Source: Lantana camara (taxonomy: Eukaryota > Streptophyta > Magnoliopsida > Lamiales > Verbenaceae). From it: a DNA stretch of 64,000 nt. Below the pieces are notes generated by a model. That model saw nothing but the letters and a program-made list of their open reading frames with translations, did not search any database and was not told where the DNA came from. The stretch's first letter is position 1, and each line of letters begins with the position of its first letter. Shown here piece by piece: positions 1 through 11,553 of the stretch. The stretch is taken from the NCBI GenBank assembly GCA_037501455.1, contig CM074865.1:8505001-8569000 (forward strand), written 5' to 3'. The position numbers and the translations under genes were made by a program.

Positions 1-238
1 AGCTTTATACTGAATATGGCCAGGGTACTCCTCATATAGCGCACCCTCGCGCCCATACATTCACATATTATAAAAATCCAAGCATCAAAAGGAAATCAAC
101 AAACAACACTCAAGGTATAACAAAACAGCAAAAAGGAAATTGGAATTTTATTAATATGAAAGAAAAATTACAAGTACTAGAATATATAGCAGTGAAGATG
201 AAGGCGGTTACAAAGTCCAATTAAGCAGAGGGACAGAT
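1..238. other. Flank beyond the antisense retroelement ORF
   Basis: This is AT-rich sequence immediately 3' of the minus-strand ORF that ends at 239. It would be the 3' untranslated or internal retroelement region. I see no coding potential or repeat boundary in it. Confidence 0.3.
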
Positions 239-3200
239 TCAGTGAGCTTCACTCTCGGGCTCTGGGGGAGCAGTAGACAATGGGACAGGAGCTAGAACTT
301 CAGCATCGGAGGCCTGAGCGTCGCTAGGACCAGCACCATCTTGAGCGTCAATGGTGATGCCATCGTCTTCGATGGTTATGGGCTCAAGTTCCAGAGGGTG
401 AGCTGCCATATATTCGTCCTGGAGCATAACAACCAGATCGTTATACTCCGGCTCAGTGAGATTTTTGGTGGGATCCCCGGTGGTAACCATAGGCTCTAGA
501 TTCTCCTCCAAGTCCATCCTCAAACGCTCATCTGTGCGAGTGGAAGGAGGCACTATGCCCAGCTTGACCAACTGGCCCACGGACTTCCAAAAAAAGTGGC
601 AAGTGTTATCCAGGCAGTGCAAGTTCACGGCAAAAGTGAACGCTTTGGAGCGCACGAACTTGACTACCGCTTCCCAGGCGACCCTCAACTCCAGGCCCTC
701 AATTTGCCCTCGCAAATCAGCAAGTTCTTTTCTTGTAGCCTCAAACTGCTGATTACGCTAGGCCAAGTGCTTGTTCAGCTCCTCATTGTCGACCCTCAGT
801 TGGTTACGCTCCTCCTTTAGCTTCCTGTGGTGCTCGTCCAGCGGTAAATAGGCATCCTCCTATTCCTTCAGCGCCTTCTTGATTCCCTCGTGGTCAAGCT
901 TGAGCGATGTGAGCTCCGCTGAGACGTTGTTGTAATCCTCTTGTAGTTGACCAGGATCAGAGATGTACAACATCTTCTTGTACTTGGCCTTATGCTCGGA
1001 ATAGACCTTCGCCCGCTTTTGCAAATTCTTCAACTGGGGGAGTACCTCTTAAAAAGCCAGTGGAAAAAAAAATGGAAGTTATTACAAAGTTAATTCGAGG
1101 GTAAAAGTTCTTTGAGAAAGTTCAAGAGCTCATCCGCTACTCGGATAGCACCCTGCTTATTCAGCTTATCATGATCCCCATAGAATTGCAGAGTGCTCAC
1201 AACCCTCGTAACCAAATTGCGGGTGGCCGAGCATCTCCTCAGGAGCACAGGACCGTCTTACCTCGGGCGCTTGTACCGAGCCTCACCATTGCACCCGGCC
1301 TTCCAGAAGTTCTCATCCTCAGAAGATGAGGTATCGCCACCCTCGCCAAGCTGACCCACCATCACCTCCTTCTCCTTTCCCGTGATGGGGACAGAATCCG
1401 ACATCCTCTTCCTCTTTCCCGAACGCTCGGCCCGCACCGTCTCAAAGATTTGGACTGCGGAGCCCGAGCGGTTGCTATTGGATGCATGCGAGCCCGTGGG
1501 AGCTGGTGCCGAGGGAGCGACCGGGAAGGTAACGGCTTGGGCATCCTCGAGGGTCAAATCCTCTATATGGCCAACTCCTTGGCCATCCCCTCGGCCGCTC
1601 GCCCCACGCCTAGACCCTCGCCAGATACCACGCCTCCCTCGAGGAGCATTAGGAGCCCGTTGGTTCAGTGGTGGCTGTTGTTGCTATTGGTTGGGCCCCG
1701 CTCTCTGAGCGCGCATCATCGCCAAGATACCTTCAGCGGTCGGTCCAACCATGAGAATTTCTGCGTCTGCCAACGGAAGAAAAACGAGCGTCAAAGAAAT
1801 ACAATCAGAATAATTGATAAAAAGATACTCAATCTGGACAAATTAGTGGTGCTACTCTAAATGTTAGAAAAGTTAGTTCCTAGAATCTAACCGTCGGGGT
1901 CCATGATTTGAGCTGGAGGGTTGGCTATCATGTCTGGGGGATTCGAGAGCCCATAGCGGAACAGTATTGTAACAGCCCAAAGACCCGCCGTTCGATATTG
2001 TCCGCTTTGGCCAAGGGTAAACCCCAAGAGCCTCACGGTTTTACGGTTTCGAGCCACTGGTATAACCCAGTGCACCCAAAAGTCCTCTACTCAGGGGAGA
2101 GGGATCCACTACTTATAAAATAGCTTCAAACCACTCTTCAATCCGATGTGGGACAAGCACTTTGAGCCTTACAGTCCACCCCTCCATAAGGGCCCAGCGT
2201 CCTCGCTGGCACACTGAATCCGGGCCCCTGGCTCTGATACCATTTGTAACAGCCCAAAGACCCGCCGTTCGATATTGTCCGCTTTGGCCAAGGGTAGACC
2301 CCAAGCGCCTCACGGTTTTACGTTTCGAGCCACTGGTATAACCCAGTACACCGAAAAGGCCTCTACTCAGGGGAGAGGGATCCACTACTTATAAAGCAGC
2401 TTCAAACCACTCTCCAATCCGATGTGGGACAAGCACTTTGAACCTTACAAGTATCCCCTCGTTCCTCATCAGGTCCTTGGCCTTAATTAGCTTCTTCTCA
2501 TTTTTCATTACAAGGGCCAAGATGTTCGCCCAATGCTCGAAAAGCTTATCCCCGGATCTGTTTCTAACCAAAGGCCCCTCTCCATGTATTATCCTCCCTC
2601 GGTGAGCTCCAAAAGTCCCCCCAGGCGCCCCCCACAAAAAAGTATTTCTTCTTGCAGTTCTCGCCGTATGAAGTCGAGGGCGAGTCAATCATTTTAAGCT
2701 CCGACTTGGCTTGGGCGTAATAAAACCCATCTGTTGGAGACGAGCGTGGCGAGCGGGCCACCTGAATTAAGCTGTTGAAATTATCTATTGAGGGTTCGTG
2801 GTCTGTGGCCCTCATCAGGGAATAGTAGTTGACAGGTGAATGACAGTGATGAATGACGCTTTCCTCATGAAACTTGGTTGGGCTTTGATGAATGATCCAG
2901 ATAGCTGGGAAGAATCTGGGAAGGACTAAGAACGAGATAATTGCAGATGTCAACGACGGTGGGTGGAATTGGGAATCTCAAGCCTCCAGCCAGGACTGAG
3001 TCTTGGTAGACGGTCATCATTCCCGGTGGCGGACCGTTGGCCCTATCTCCCTCCTTAGGGAGGCGAATTGGGAACACTGCCTAGTCCAAGTACGCCTTGG
3101 CCTTCAAACCTTCCAGATCCTCGAGCGTAAAAGTGCTCTCTATGTCGTCCGGTGATCTATCTATTTGGTGAGGGTTATCTTGACTCACTCGTGTTGCAGG

Positions 3201-3626
3201 CTCTTTCCCCTTCATTTGGCGCTTTCGGGGAGGCTCACCATCCGCCCGACGCTCGAAAGGCCCTGCACCGCCTTCTAGAGCCGCAATCGCTACCGTAATT
3301 TGATGATCTTGCGGCCTCATAGAACTGTTCAATAGGGAAAGAACCCTTTCCCCTTGCCTCTGCATTTGAAGCACCAAATCCATCTCCTCAAAAATCTGAT
3401 TTACCCCTTGGGGATCACACTCGTTCATCCCCTGAACTGCAGCGTTCAAATCTTCATCCCCAACTTCTACAGGAGCCCTGGCTTCTGGAATAGCGGTTGG
3501 GATCGCGCCATCTGGGGAGGCCCTCGCCATTGGAATGGCAGTGGGAATTCCACCATGAGGAGAAGAGCTCCCAACGGACATCTCATCTATTTTCCTCACC
3601 ATTTGGTCTACGACATTCTCCGCCAT
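239..3626 (-). pseudogene. Broken antisense retroelement ORF, Transposase_28-like (gypsy-type) protein
   Basis: Read on the minus strand, this is one decayed protein of the plant 'putative gypsy-type transposon' class (PF04195-like). It starts at 3626 (MAENVVDQM) with a 181-residue low-complexity N-terminus, which a TAG stops at 3081-3083. The same frame resumes with GLRFPIPPTVVDICNYL, typical of the domain, and then shifts to the frame 2953-2564, which holds KKKYFFVGGAWGDFW. A TRIM splits the gene at 1968-2449. Beyond it come NPPDMIANPP (about 1950-1890), a basic stretch RSGKRKRMSD (1258-1557), a coiled coil rich in E, K and L (about 1040-716) with TAG stops at 860-862 and 758-760, and an acidic C-terminal tail (715-239). 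Such ORFs are known as antisense extra ORFs in Tat-lineage Ty3/gypsy elements. The family call rests on recognised motifs, not on a search. The exon and intron boundaries are unclear. Confidence 0.6.
1968..2449 (-). mobile_element. TRIM (terminal-repeat retrotransposon in miniature), 482 bp
   Basis: Two direct repeats of about 205 bp (1968-2173 and 2245-2449) flank only 71 bp. Each repeat begins TGTAACAGCCC and ends CCTTACA. On the minus strand the interior starts two bases after one LTR with TGGTATCAGAGCC (2242-2230), the usual initiator-Met tRNA primer site. It ends with the purine tract GGAGGGGTGGAC (2185-2174), which directly abuts the other LTR. The 5-bp duplication AGTAT is intact at 1963-1967 and 2450-2454. 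There is no coding capacity, so movement would need proteins from an autonomous element. It sits inside the broken antisense ORF. The element resembles the widespread plant TRIM class whose LTRs contain GATATTGTCCGCTTTGG. Confidence 0.93.
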
Positions 3627-3910
3627 TGTCGCACTGGACTTGGAGAAATCAAAGGTTCTTTACAAAAGAAGATTGGTGGGGAAGAAAGATTACAGTTTGA
3701 ATCTGATGACTCCAAAGCTTTCTCTCACAAAGAATTACACTCAGAACGACCTAAATCTAGAGTTAGAATTAGGTTACAAGGATTTACCTAAGATTGGAGC
3801 GGAAACTTGCTGGAAATCGTGAAAGCTACAGAGATTTTTGCTGCTATATTGCTTTGAAGAATATGGGAAGCGTAAAGAGTGAAAAGGATTTCTGAATCCC
3901 TATTTATAGG
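3627..3910 (-). promoter_or_regulatory. TATA box and leader of the antisense ORF
   Basis: On the minus strand CTATAAATAG lies at about 3909-3900, roughly 275 bp upstream of the ATG at 3626. The leader between them is pyrimidine-rich and has no long ORF. This fits an independent promoter pointing away from the neighbouring LTR. Its function is inferred. Confidence 0.45.
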
Positions 3911-3919
3911 GGGAAAAGC

Positions 3920-5082
3920 TGGCATTAATTAGGGTTTGGGAATTCAAACCGCAATCATTTCCCACCTTGAAAACCCCCACTTTTGGTAACCGCAACACGT
4001 CTCCCAACAGGCACGCACCCACTCTGCGGAATACGCGCCCACATCGCCACTCAGCATTAAATGCGAATATAACTTCATTTATTACCGTGTCAAAAGATGT
4101 CCGTTACAGAAGACAGAAAGTCACTTCCTTCCAAAAGCCCGACCCTCGCATATTCAAAACCAGGGCTCAGTTCTTAAAATTCTACAGTACGCCCAAGCGT
4201 AACTACAGAATTTGGGAGGCAAATGATGAGGCCAAATTACACTCGGATCAACACCGCACACGTGTCAGGATCTGAAGGACTGTGATTTAATGCTCGCGGT
4301 AATGGGCTCATGGATCCAACCCGGCCCATTCCCTCATCACCCATCCAACATACATTTACGTGCTTCGGCCCAAGTCACGAGCGTGGGATCCCTCCGACGA
4401 TCCCTTTGAAAGCTCGCGTTACAGTCTCAAGGGACGCTCCGTATCCGGATTCCCTCTTCTACGCCAAGGATCCCCTCGGCAATCACGCTCGGGTTCCTGG
4501 ACGCTCTAACACTCGGACCCTCAACACTCACGACCCTCCACAGGGGAGCCCCCCTCGAGTGCCACCAACGCTCGGGTTAGTAGTTAAGGGTACTATCCAC
4601 CCTGAGGGTCAATCCCAAAATGCTCGCCGCTCGCCAACCACCTCTGACATAGTAGTGCGTACCTCGTACTGTCATTCTGCAGGCTTTTCAGGGCCATCAC
4701 TCTCACACCATCCTATTGCGCCACGTGTCTATGGCAACACAAGATTTGGGACCACTTAGTCGGATTTCCCCAAAATGCCCTGACCCCTAATATATAAATA
4801 TGGGAATGCACACACTTATTCCCTAAGTCATCTTCCTTACTTGCATTACACTGTATTGAACTGGGCATCTCTCCTCCATTGTTTCTTCTTCCCCAAGCTC
4901 TGCATACTTCACCATTCTTGCATTTTTACTGCATTTTCATCCCTGGTGTTATCCTAGCTGGAAGAACCCACGCTCTTCGGAAACCTAGTTCCTGAGGCTC
5001 AAACGCCTATGATGGTCTTCCTCTCATAAACAAATCTCAAAGTGTTGGTGTATTAACACACTTTCAGTTTTCTGCACCATCA
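3920..5082 (+). repeat. Probable gypsy LTR (boundaries tentative)
   Basis: A purine run (AGGGGGAAAAG, about 3908-3918) is followed by TGGCATT. The segment contains a plus-strand TATA box (TATATAAATA, 4791-4800), a pyrimidine-rich leader, and an end at ACCATCA followed by CTGGCGGCATCTG. Tat-type gypsy LTRs often end at CACCATCA before a TGGCG primer site. Nothing else gypsy-like follows, so this could be a 3' LTR or a 5' LTR whose interior was replaced. I found no matching partner LTR in the window. Confidence 0.4.
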
Positions 5083-8000
5083 CTGGCGGCATCTGCTGCT
5101 GGTTGTGCGCGGGCGTATGGTTCGGGTTGCGGGTCTTTGAGGCCGTGTTTTTGCGATCTCGTTTTTCGTGTTCAATCTAATAAAATCCCGATTTGATTTT
5201 AATCTTCAAAATCAGTTTTATTAAAATAATTTTATAGTTTTAAAATAATTTTAAAATTGGGATTTTATGAAATTAAAACGGATTTATTTTTTGGGAAAAA
5301 TTGACACTTATTATTTTTGAAATTATTAATTTTCAAAAATTAATTGGAATTTTATTGATTTAATATTTCTTGGTTTATTTGAAAAGCCTCGTCAACAAGA
5401 ATTGCATCTAAGTCGTGTTTTAAGTTACTAGAACTTAAAGCGAGAATTTTAATTTATGGGTAAATTTAAATTCTTGCAATTTTATACGTGTTAGGTGATC
5501 ATGGGTTTTAGTCTTGTGGATGTTTTAATTTATGCACATGGATGGTTTAAATTTGGGGTTGGAGCCCTATAGTTGCGCGTTTTTCAATTGGAGTCGGTGC
5601 CTCACTTATGTGCATACTGTTATGTGTTTTTTATATGGCTTTCCATATTACTGCTTTTGGGCCGGGGTATGCCCCGTGTATTTGTCTATGGCCAATATGA
5701 AGATTGAGTCATATTAATTTCTGTAAAGAGAGTAGAAATTAGCAAGTGAGGTTTTTTCTTTTACTTTGGCGATTTGCACCCACGGAGTAAGAAGGATCCA
5801 CACAACAAGTAACAAGGAGGCCATAAGTGAAGAACTCTCAATATGTTAGGGAGGGTCTCTATTATTGTAATAGATAGGGCATCGTTTTGTTTCCAATTCC
5901 CTTGTGTGATTTAAACTGTTTTATGTGGTATATATGTTAGAACTTGTGGTTGTGGAGTGCTCCCACATATCATGCATAAGATAGGAAAGCCCATGATCAT
6001 CTCATATTAGTATCATGCTAGGATACGTTATCTGCTAATTGCTTGTGTGTAATGCATTTATGTGAAACTGCATTAAACAAGACTAATTAAAATGGATAAC
6101 TGTACATGTTGGTGAGGTCAAAAACTGAACTACTCTCCAGTATTCGAAAATCCCATAAATATTAAGCAATTTAGAAAAAATAGGTATTTTATATAAAGTG
6201 AAAACTTTAAATAAAATTCCTAGCATTGCGTCAATAGGATTTAAGATTAGTAGGGGAACTAGTTGTTGTCCATGAGTCGTGGGGTAGCTGTGTAAAACCT
6301 ATTAGTTCTTAGTTTCCTGATTGATTACTTTAAGTAATTAATATTTCCTGGTTATTTTGGAATGGGCGATGTTCGCGAGTCGTGGGTCGTTCCAGACTAA
6401 GTTTAATCATGATCTTATGATTGATGGGTTCTGCTTAAAGCCTAAACACATATGGATGTCGCACGAGTTGTGGGTCCATACTGAAAGATGGGTGATGCAA
6501 AAATGTTACTGAGAGTTCCATAGAGATGAAATTGGCAAGTCGTACCTACCTAAGGTCTTATTGAGGATGTCCGCGAGTCGTGGGTCCAAGATAAATTGCT
6601 TGGGATCTCAGTACCATTAGGAAAACAAGTTTCCTCTAAGATCGTTGGGATTTTGAGATCTTCTAAAAACAGTGGGAGCTACATAATATAAAAGACCTAA
6701 ATCATATGTACTACGTTATTATTCAATGTGCTCACTTATTCCCCGTTTAGCATTTAGGTTGTAGTTCTGTGATTCTCTACAATATGAAATGCAAACCCAT
6801 TCGTATCCATCCTTAAGTCAAACAAGTTGACTAAGTCCTAACTAACTCTGATTGGCTTTGGATCCTAGAATTCGTTTTAGAATCCGAAAAGAGAAAAGTG
6901 TTCTCTATAGGGCGAAGTTTTCACTTCTGAAAATTCGACCCGGACCTAAAGAAAAGTAATCTAAAGTGGATGGATTTTTCCAATCACTAAAGAGCAATTT
7001 AACCACCTCATAAAAATGTTACAAGGTGTAACATTATGGAATTGTTTCATATTCCAAATGAGGGAACATGTGCACACTAACGAGGTCTAAAAATCTTATT
7101 CGAAAATCTTGAAGTCTCGATCTTAATTGAGAAACGAGTTCTCAATACACTGATTACTCGCATTGCTTCCACCATCATTGAACCCTTTTATACTTAACCA
7201 AAATGATGTCATCATAGCATGGTAAATCATCTAGTTGATCACGGTTGAGAGCATCCTTGAGAAGGACTAAGAGGTCATGATGGTTGAAATCTTCTTCTAA
7301 ACCCACTAAGGTAAAGGCTTGAAAGCCTAAAGAAGAAGAAACCCTTAAAGCCCGATGAGAACGGTGACTACAAGGGACATGCCCAAAAAAGACTATAGAG
7401 ATCAGATAAGGACGTTTGCTTCAATAGTAGAAAATAAGGACTTTGAAAGGGAACTACAAAGAGTATGTGTACTCTGATAGGTTATCTCGTTTAGTAATTC
7501 TAATAGGATTAGAATTCACTAGCCTTGAGTTAATTTTGCATAATTTGTTGTGCAAAACTCTAACTACTAATGTTCTGAACATACAACGAGATAACAAAAG
7601 TAAGTAAGATGACAAAGCTTCGAATTACTTTCACATTAAGACACAATAGGATTAGCGAGTTAGACACCTTAGGATCATTTTACGAAGGTGAACCTAGAAA
7701 GTTAACTTCCTGTGAATCCTGTCTTAAGGGAAATGTTCCCTAAACCCCGTCTATGGGAAATGTTCTAAGCAATCAGTGGATTTCGATCCATACTGATGTT
7801 TATCTATTGCTCAATGTAAGCTGTAGCATCCCGCACGTGAGGCACCACATCCCCCGCACTATGGCTCGACACGAGTAACGAAATGGTAAATCCGCACCCG
7901 TATCAAACCATAGCGAACGAGAGACAAACAGAAAACCCTCCTAAGCTAGACGGAACTTAGACCCTGCAATAATAACCAATCAACAAACTATAATGCATCG

Positions 8001-9598
8001 GAAAACTAAAATTCAAACACACAAACCATAAGCAGACTTGGGCTCTTCAGGCCTCTTTTAAACTCATAAACAAAGCCCAACAAAAGCAATTCAATAGCAA
8101 ATACATAAGGATTCAATTTCATAATAATACAGAATCGAATCATGCAGGATTTAAGTATAAATGCGAGTGCAGAGACTCTTCTAAACAACTTGACCAACTC
8201 AAAGACTCCACACACTTCCGCCTAGCTCGAAACTCCGAAGCCAAACCTGCGCACTAAAAGGTTGGGGAGGGAGAGGGTCAGTCTCTAGAAGACTGAGTGA
8301 GCAGGAGCGATACATATATATATAAGAAACATGCACATGCAAGTCATAAATCCCGAGCAAAGGTTTTATTGGAAATTAGTTCCCACGAAGGGCAAGAAAA
8401 TAAATAAACAATGCTCGAACTTTATAACTAATTCATATTAAATTCATTAGGTTCATAATTTAGACATAAACATAAAGGCTCGGCGAGTGAGCATGCATTA
8501 TCTCCAACAAACTCCGACCATGTACGACAAATATCATTAATACATTGAATATGTGATCATGCAGTATATTATAATACACACAAATCATATAACATAGTCG
8601 TTTGGGCGATCCGTGTCTCGGCCTTCCCGCACGGTGCATAACAATCATAACATAACATAATCATATTTATAAAACAAGTTCCAACCTTCTTCCTCCGGGG
8701 GTGGACGGGTTTGCAAGGCCCGACCACCTAAACATATCATTGTGGCTATGAGGTTCATGAGGCCTCAAAGCCCGGTTAGCGTTTCCTCGTCAAAAACTCC
8801 TTGACGAGGTCCGTTTCGCCGTAATATAGTGGAACTAGCACATGGAATCACCGTCGGCCCATGCCTCCCCGGATAGCCACATGTACTAAGTCCCTGGGCC
8901 CGTGCAATCATAATCATGTCTCGCCAAAACATATCAATTCATAAGAAACATAACATAATTCGTAAGTCATTTGAAAAGGGTTTACTCGATCAATATCTAC
9001 TCGGTACATTTCATTTGAAAACCATATATAACTATATTAGGTTTTTGGCCAAAGCTTGTCACATACGGTTGTAGGGTTTTATACATAACTATAACGAAAA
9101 CACCCTCACCTGGAATATGGCGATACAAGGATACGAGTACCGAGTGTCTAGTTGATCAAGATTCTCCACTCTGGAGATAAACTGTACAAAAGACAACATG
9201 ACATGTTCGTGAGACTCGAGACTCCAATGAACCATATAAGACGCACGGCATGAAATGAACATGATATGAATGCGTAAAAGATGATATTATATCATAAAAT
9301 GTTCATGTGCACTATTAAAGTCTTAAAGACATATAAACATTCAATTCATTCATTCAATGAAGCATTCATATTCAAACGAGTTCGTATCCTTCACATTCCA
9401 TGTTAAAGGAATTTAAATCATATAATCAAGTCATTCGATCTTTCGTTCACTTTTATTCTAAGTCATAATTCCACATTTTCAATCAATTTAATTCAAGAAT
9501 TCAAGTAGGAGCATAGCACATATTAATTCACATTTAAAATTAAAACATAAACAATTAAATACATTCAATTAAATCAAATAATATTTAATACATAATAA

Positions 9599-9630
<32 letters not shown>

Positions 9631-11473
9631 ATTATATATATATATATATACACGTACATCAATTCCCATGCATGCAAATATAACTATAGATATATATTTA
9701 TATACTATAAAAGATGCATGCATAATTATCTCAACAATTACATATAAATAAACATGCACACGTACCACTCCATGCATGCGAACTAACATGCATCAATTAC
9801 AATCCTCATGCAGTTTCATGCAACAATTACCAATTCTATGCATGTAACAATTAAAATACTAGATATATACATATAGCAAGCAGACGTACTAACATGTAGG
9901 TAATTCCATAAACACAACAATCTCATGCATGAAACATATATCCCGAAGCTTAAGATATGAATTCAAAAGGTGACACGCCCGTGTCACCAAGATAGAACAA
10001 ACCGGGACACCCCCGTGTCCCGGTACAGAGATCTCAAGCAATTGTTGCACCCCTGTTTCATGCTTAAAGGAAAAAGGATGACACCCCCGTGCCATATGTA
10101 TGCGGCAACCCCTGTTTTCTAGCTTAAACGCAGCAGCAACTAAAGCAACATTTAGGCAAGATATGCAGCAACTAATGGCATGATATGCAACAACAACTCA
10201 GGCCTAACAATACACAAAACTGACAGCAACAAGAACAAGAAGACGCAGCAGCTGACAGCAACAATTTCAGTCCCAAAACAGAGCAAAAATCCCACGAAAA
10301 ACAGAGCATACTGATCTCATTAATCCCCAACATGTTCAGGTAAGCTAAACCATAAAAAATACGGCGAAACAACTCCAAATTAACATATAAGTCAGCCCCA
10401 AGGAAGCTCAGACGTGAGACGCAGGCACACACGACCATTTCATGAAATTTTCTCAAAGTCTCATAAATGATATCCCATGAATACTCTTACTACCAGGTAA
10501 TCAATGATCATAAATGAAAAGAAGATGTCAAAACAATCATTTTCAAGCTTGGAATCACTCAAATCCATCAAGAAATGAAAGAGATCATCAAATTTGTCCC
10601 AACCCTCATATTTTCGAATTCAGTCAGAAACCTCATGAAACCATGATCAAAATTAGGGTTGAATGAATGAAAATGACTCATATTGAATGTACATAACATA
10701 TCCAAGCTTTCCTTGTGGATTAATGGAGGTTTGGAAGGAGATTTGAGCTTGAATCTCTTGGTAGGGCTTGAGCTACGGGATTTCCTGGAAAACAGAAGAT
10801 ATTTGGCCAATTTTCAGCAAGTGGGAAGGGTTATCTCGGTTTGGGGGGTTAAAGTCTGAATAAAGGGTTGAGTTAGGGTTCCATAGAGTCTAACCATGGT
10901 TAATTTGGTCAACAAATGAATAAGTTATGGCCATTTTAGTGCAGCAAGGTCAGTTTGGTCGCCCTTCCATTTTTCGATTGGATTTCGGAGGTTCAAATAA
11001 CGTTAGAAAAATATAAGGCTAAGTTCACTAAACTCGAATACTCATTACGAGTTCAGCGAAGTTGACGGAACTCGAATCCCGAGCTCAAGATATTAAATAC
11101 GGAACCAATGGTGCACTAAATGCTCGTTAGCCCCCGACTTGGATTCCAAAATTCTAATTAAATCCGAAACACAAGCAAATGAATCCGAAAATACGAAACG
11201 AACATATATTCATATACAAGACACGTATAAGTTCAACATATTAAATTTGCACGAAATTTCGGTATCAAATTAAATAGAAACGAAGCATGTAAATGTCACT
11301 CATACGAAATGTAACAAAAAAATTCATAATATTATAAATAATATAACAAATTAATACTATAATTATAAATATAAAATGCATGCATGCACTAATAAAATCA
11401 GAAATGCATGCATAATTATTAATTAAAAAGGTTTGCATGATTCCATGCAATTACATGCAACAACTCGTGCACA

Positions 11474-11553
<80 letters not shown>

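Noticed and set aside
1382..1860. Plus-strand ORFs of 108 and 136 codons
   Set aside because: They are the reverse of the antisense retroelement ORF, in a GC-rich stretch, and have no domain.
11479..11547. TA tract as a functional element; also 9600-9650, 17,233-17,271 and 61,201-61,262
   Set aside because: Plain dinucleotide microsatellites inside transposable elements.
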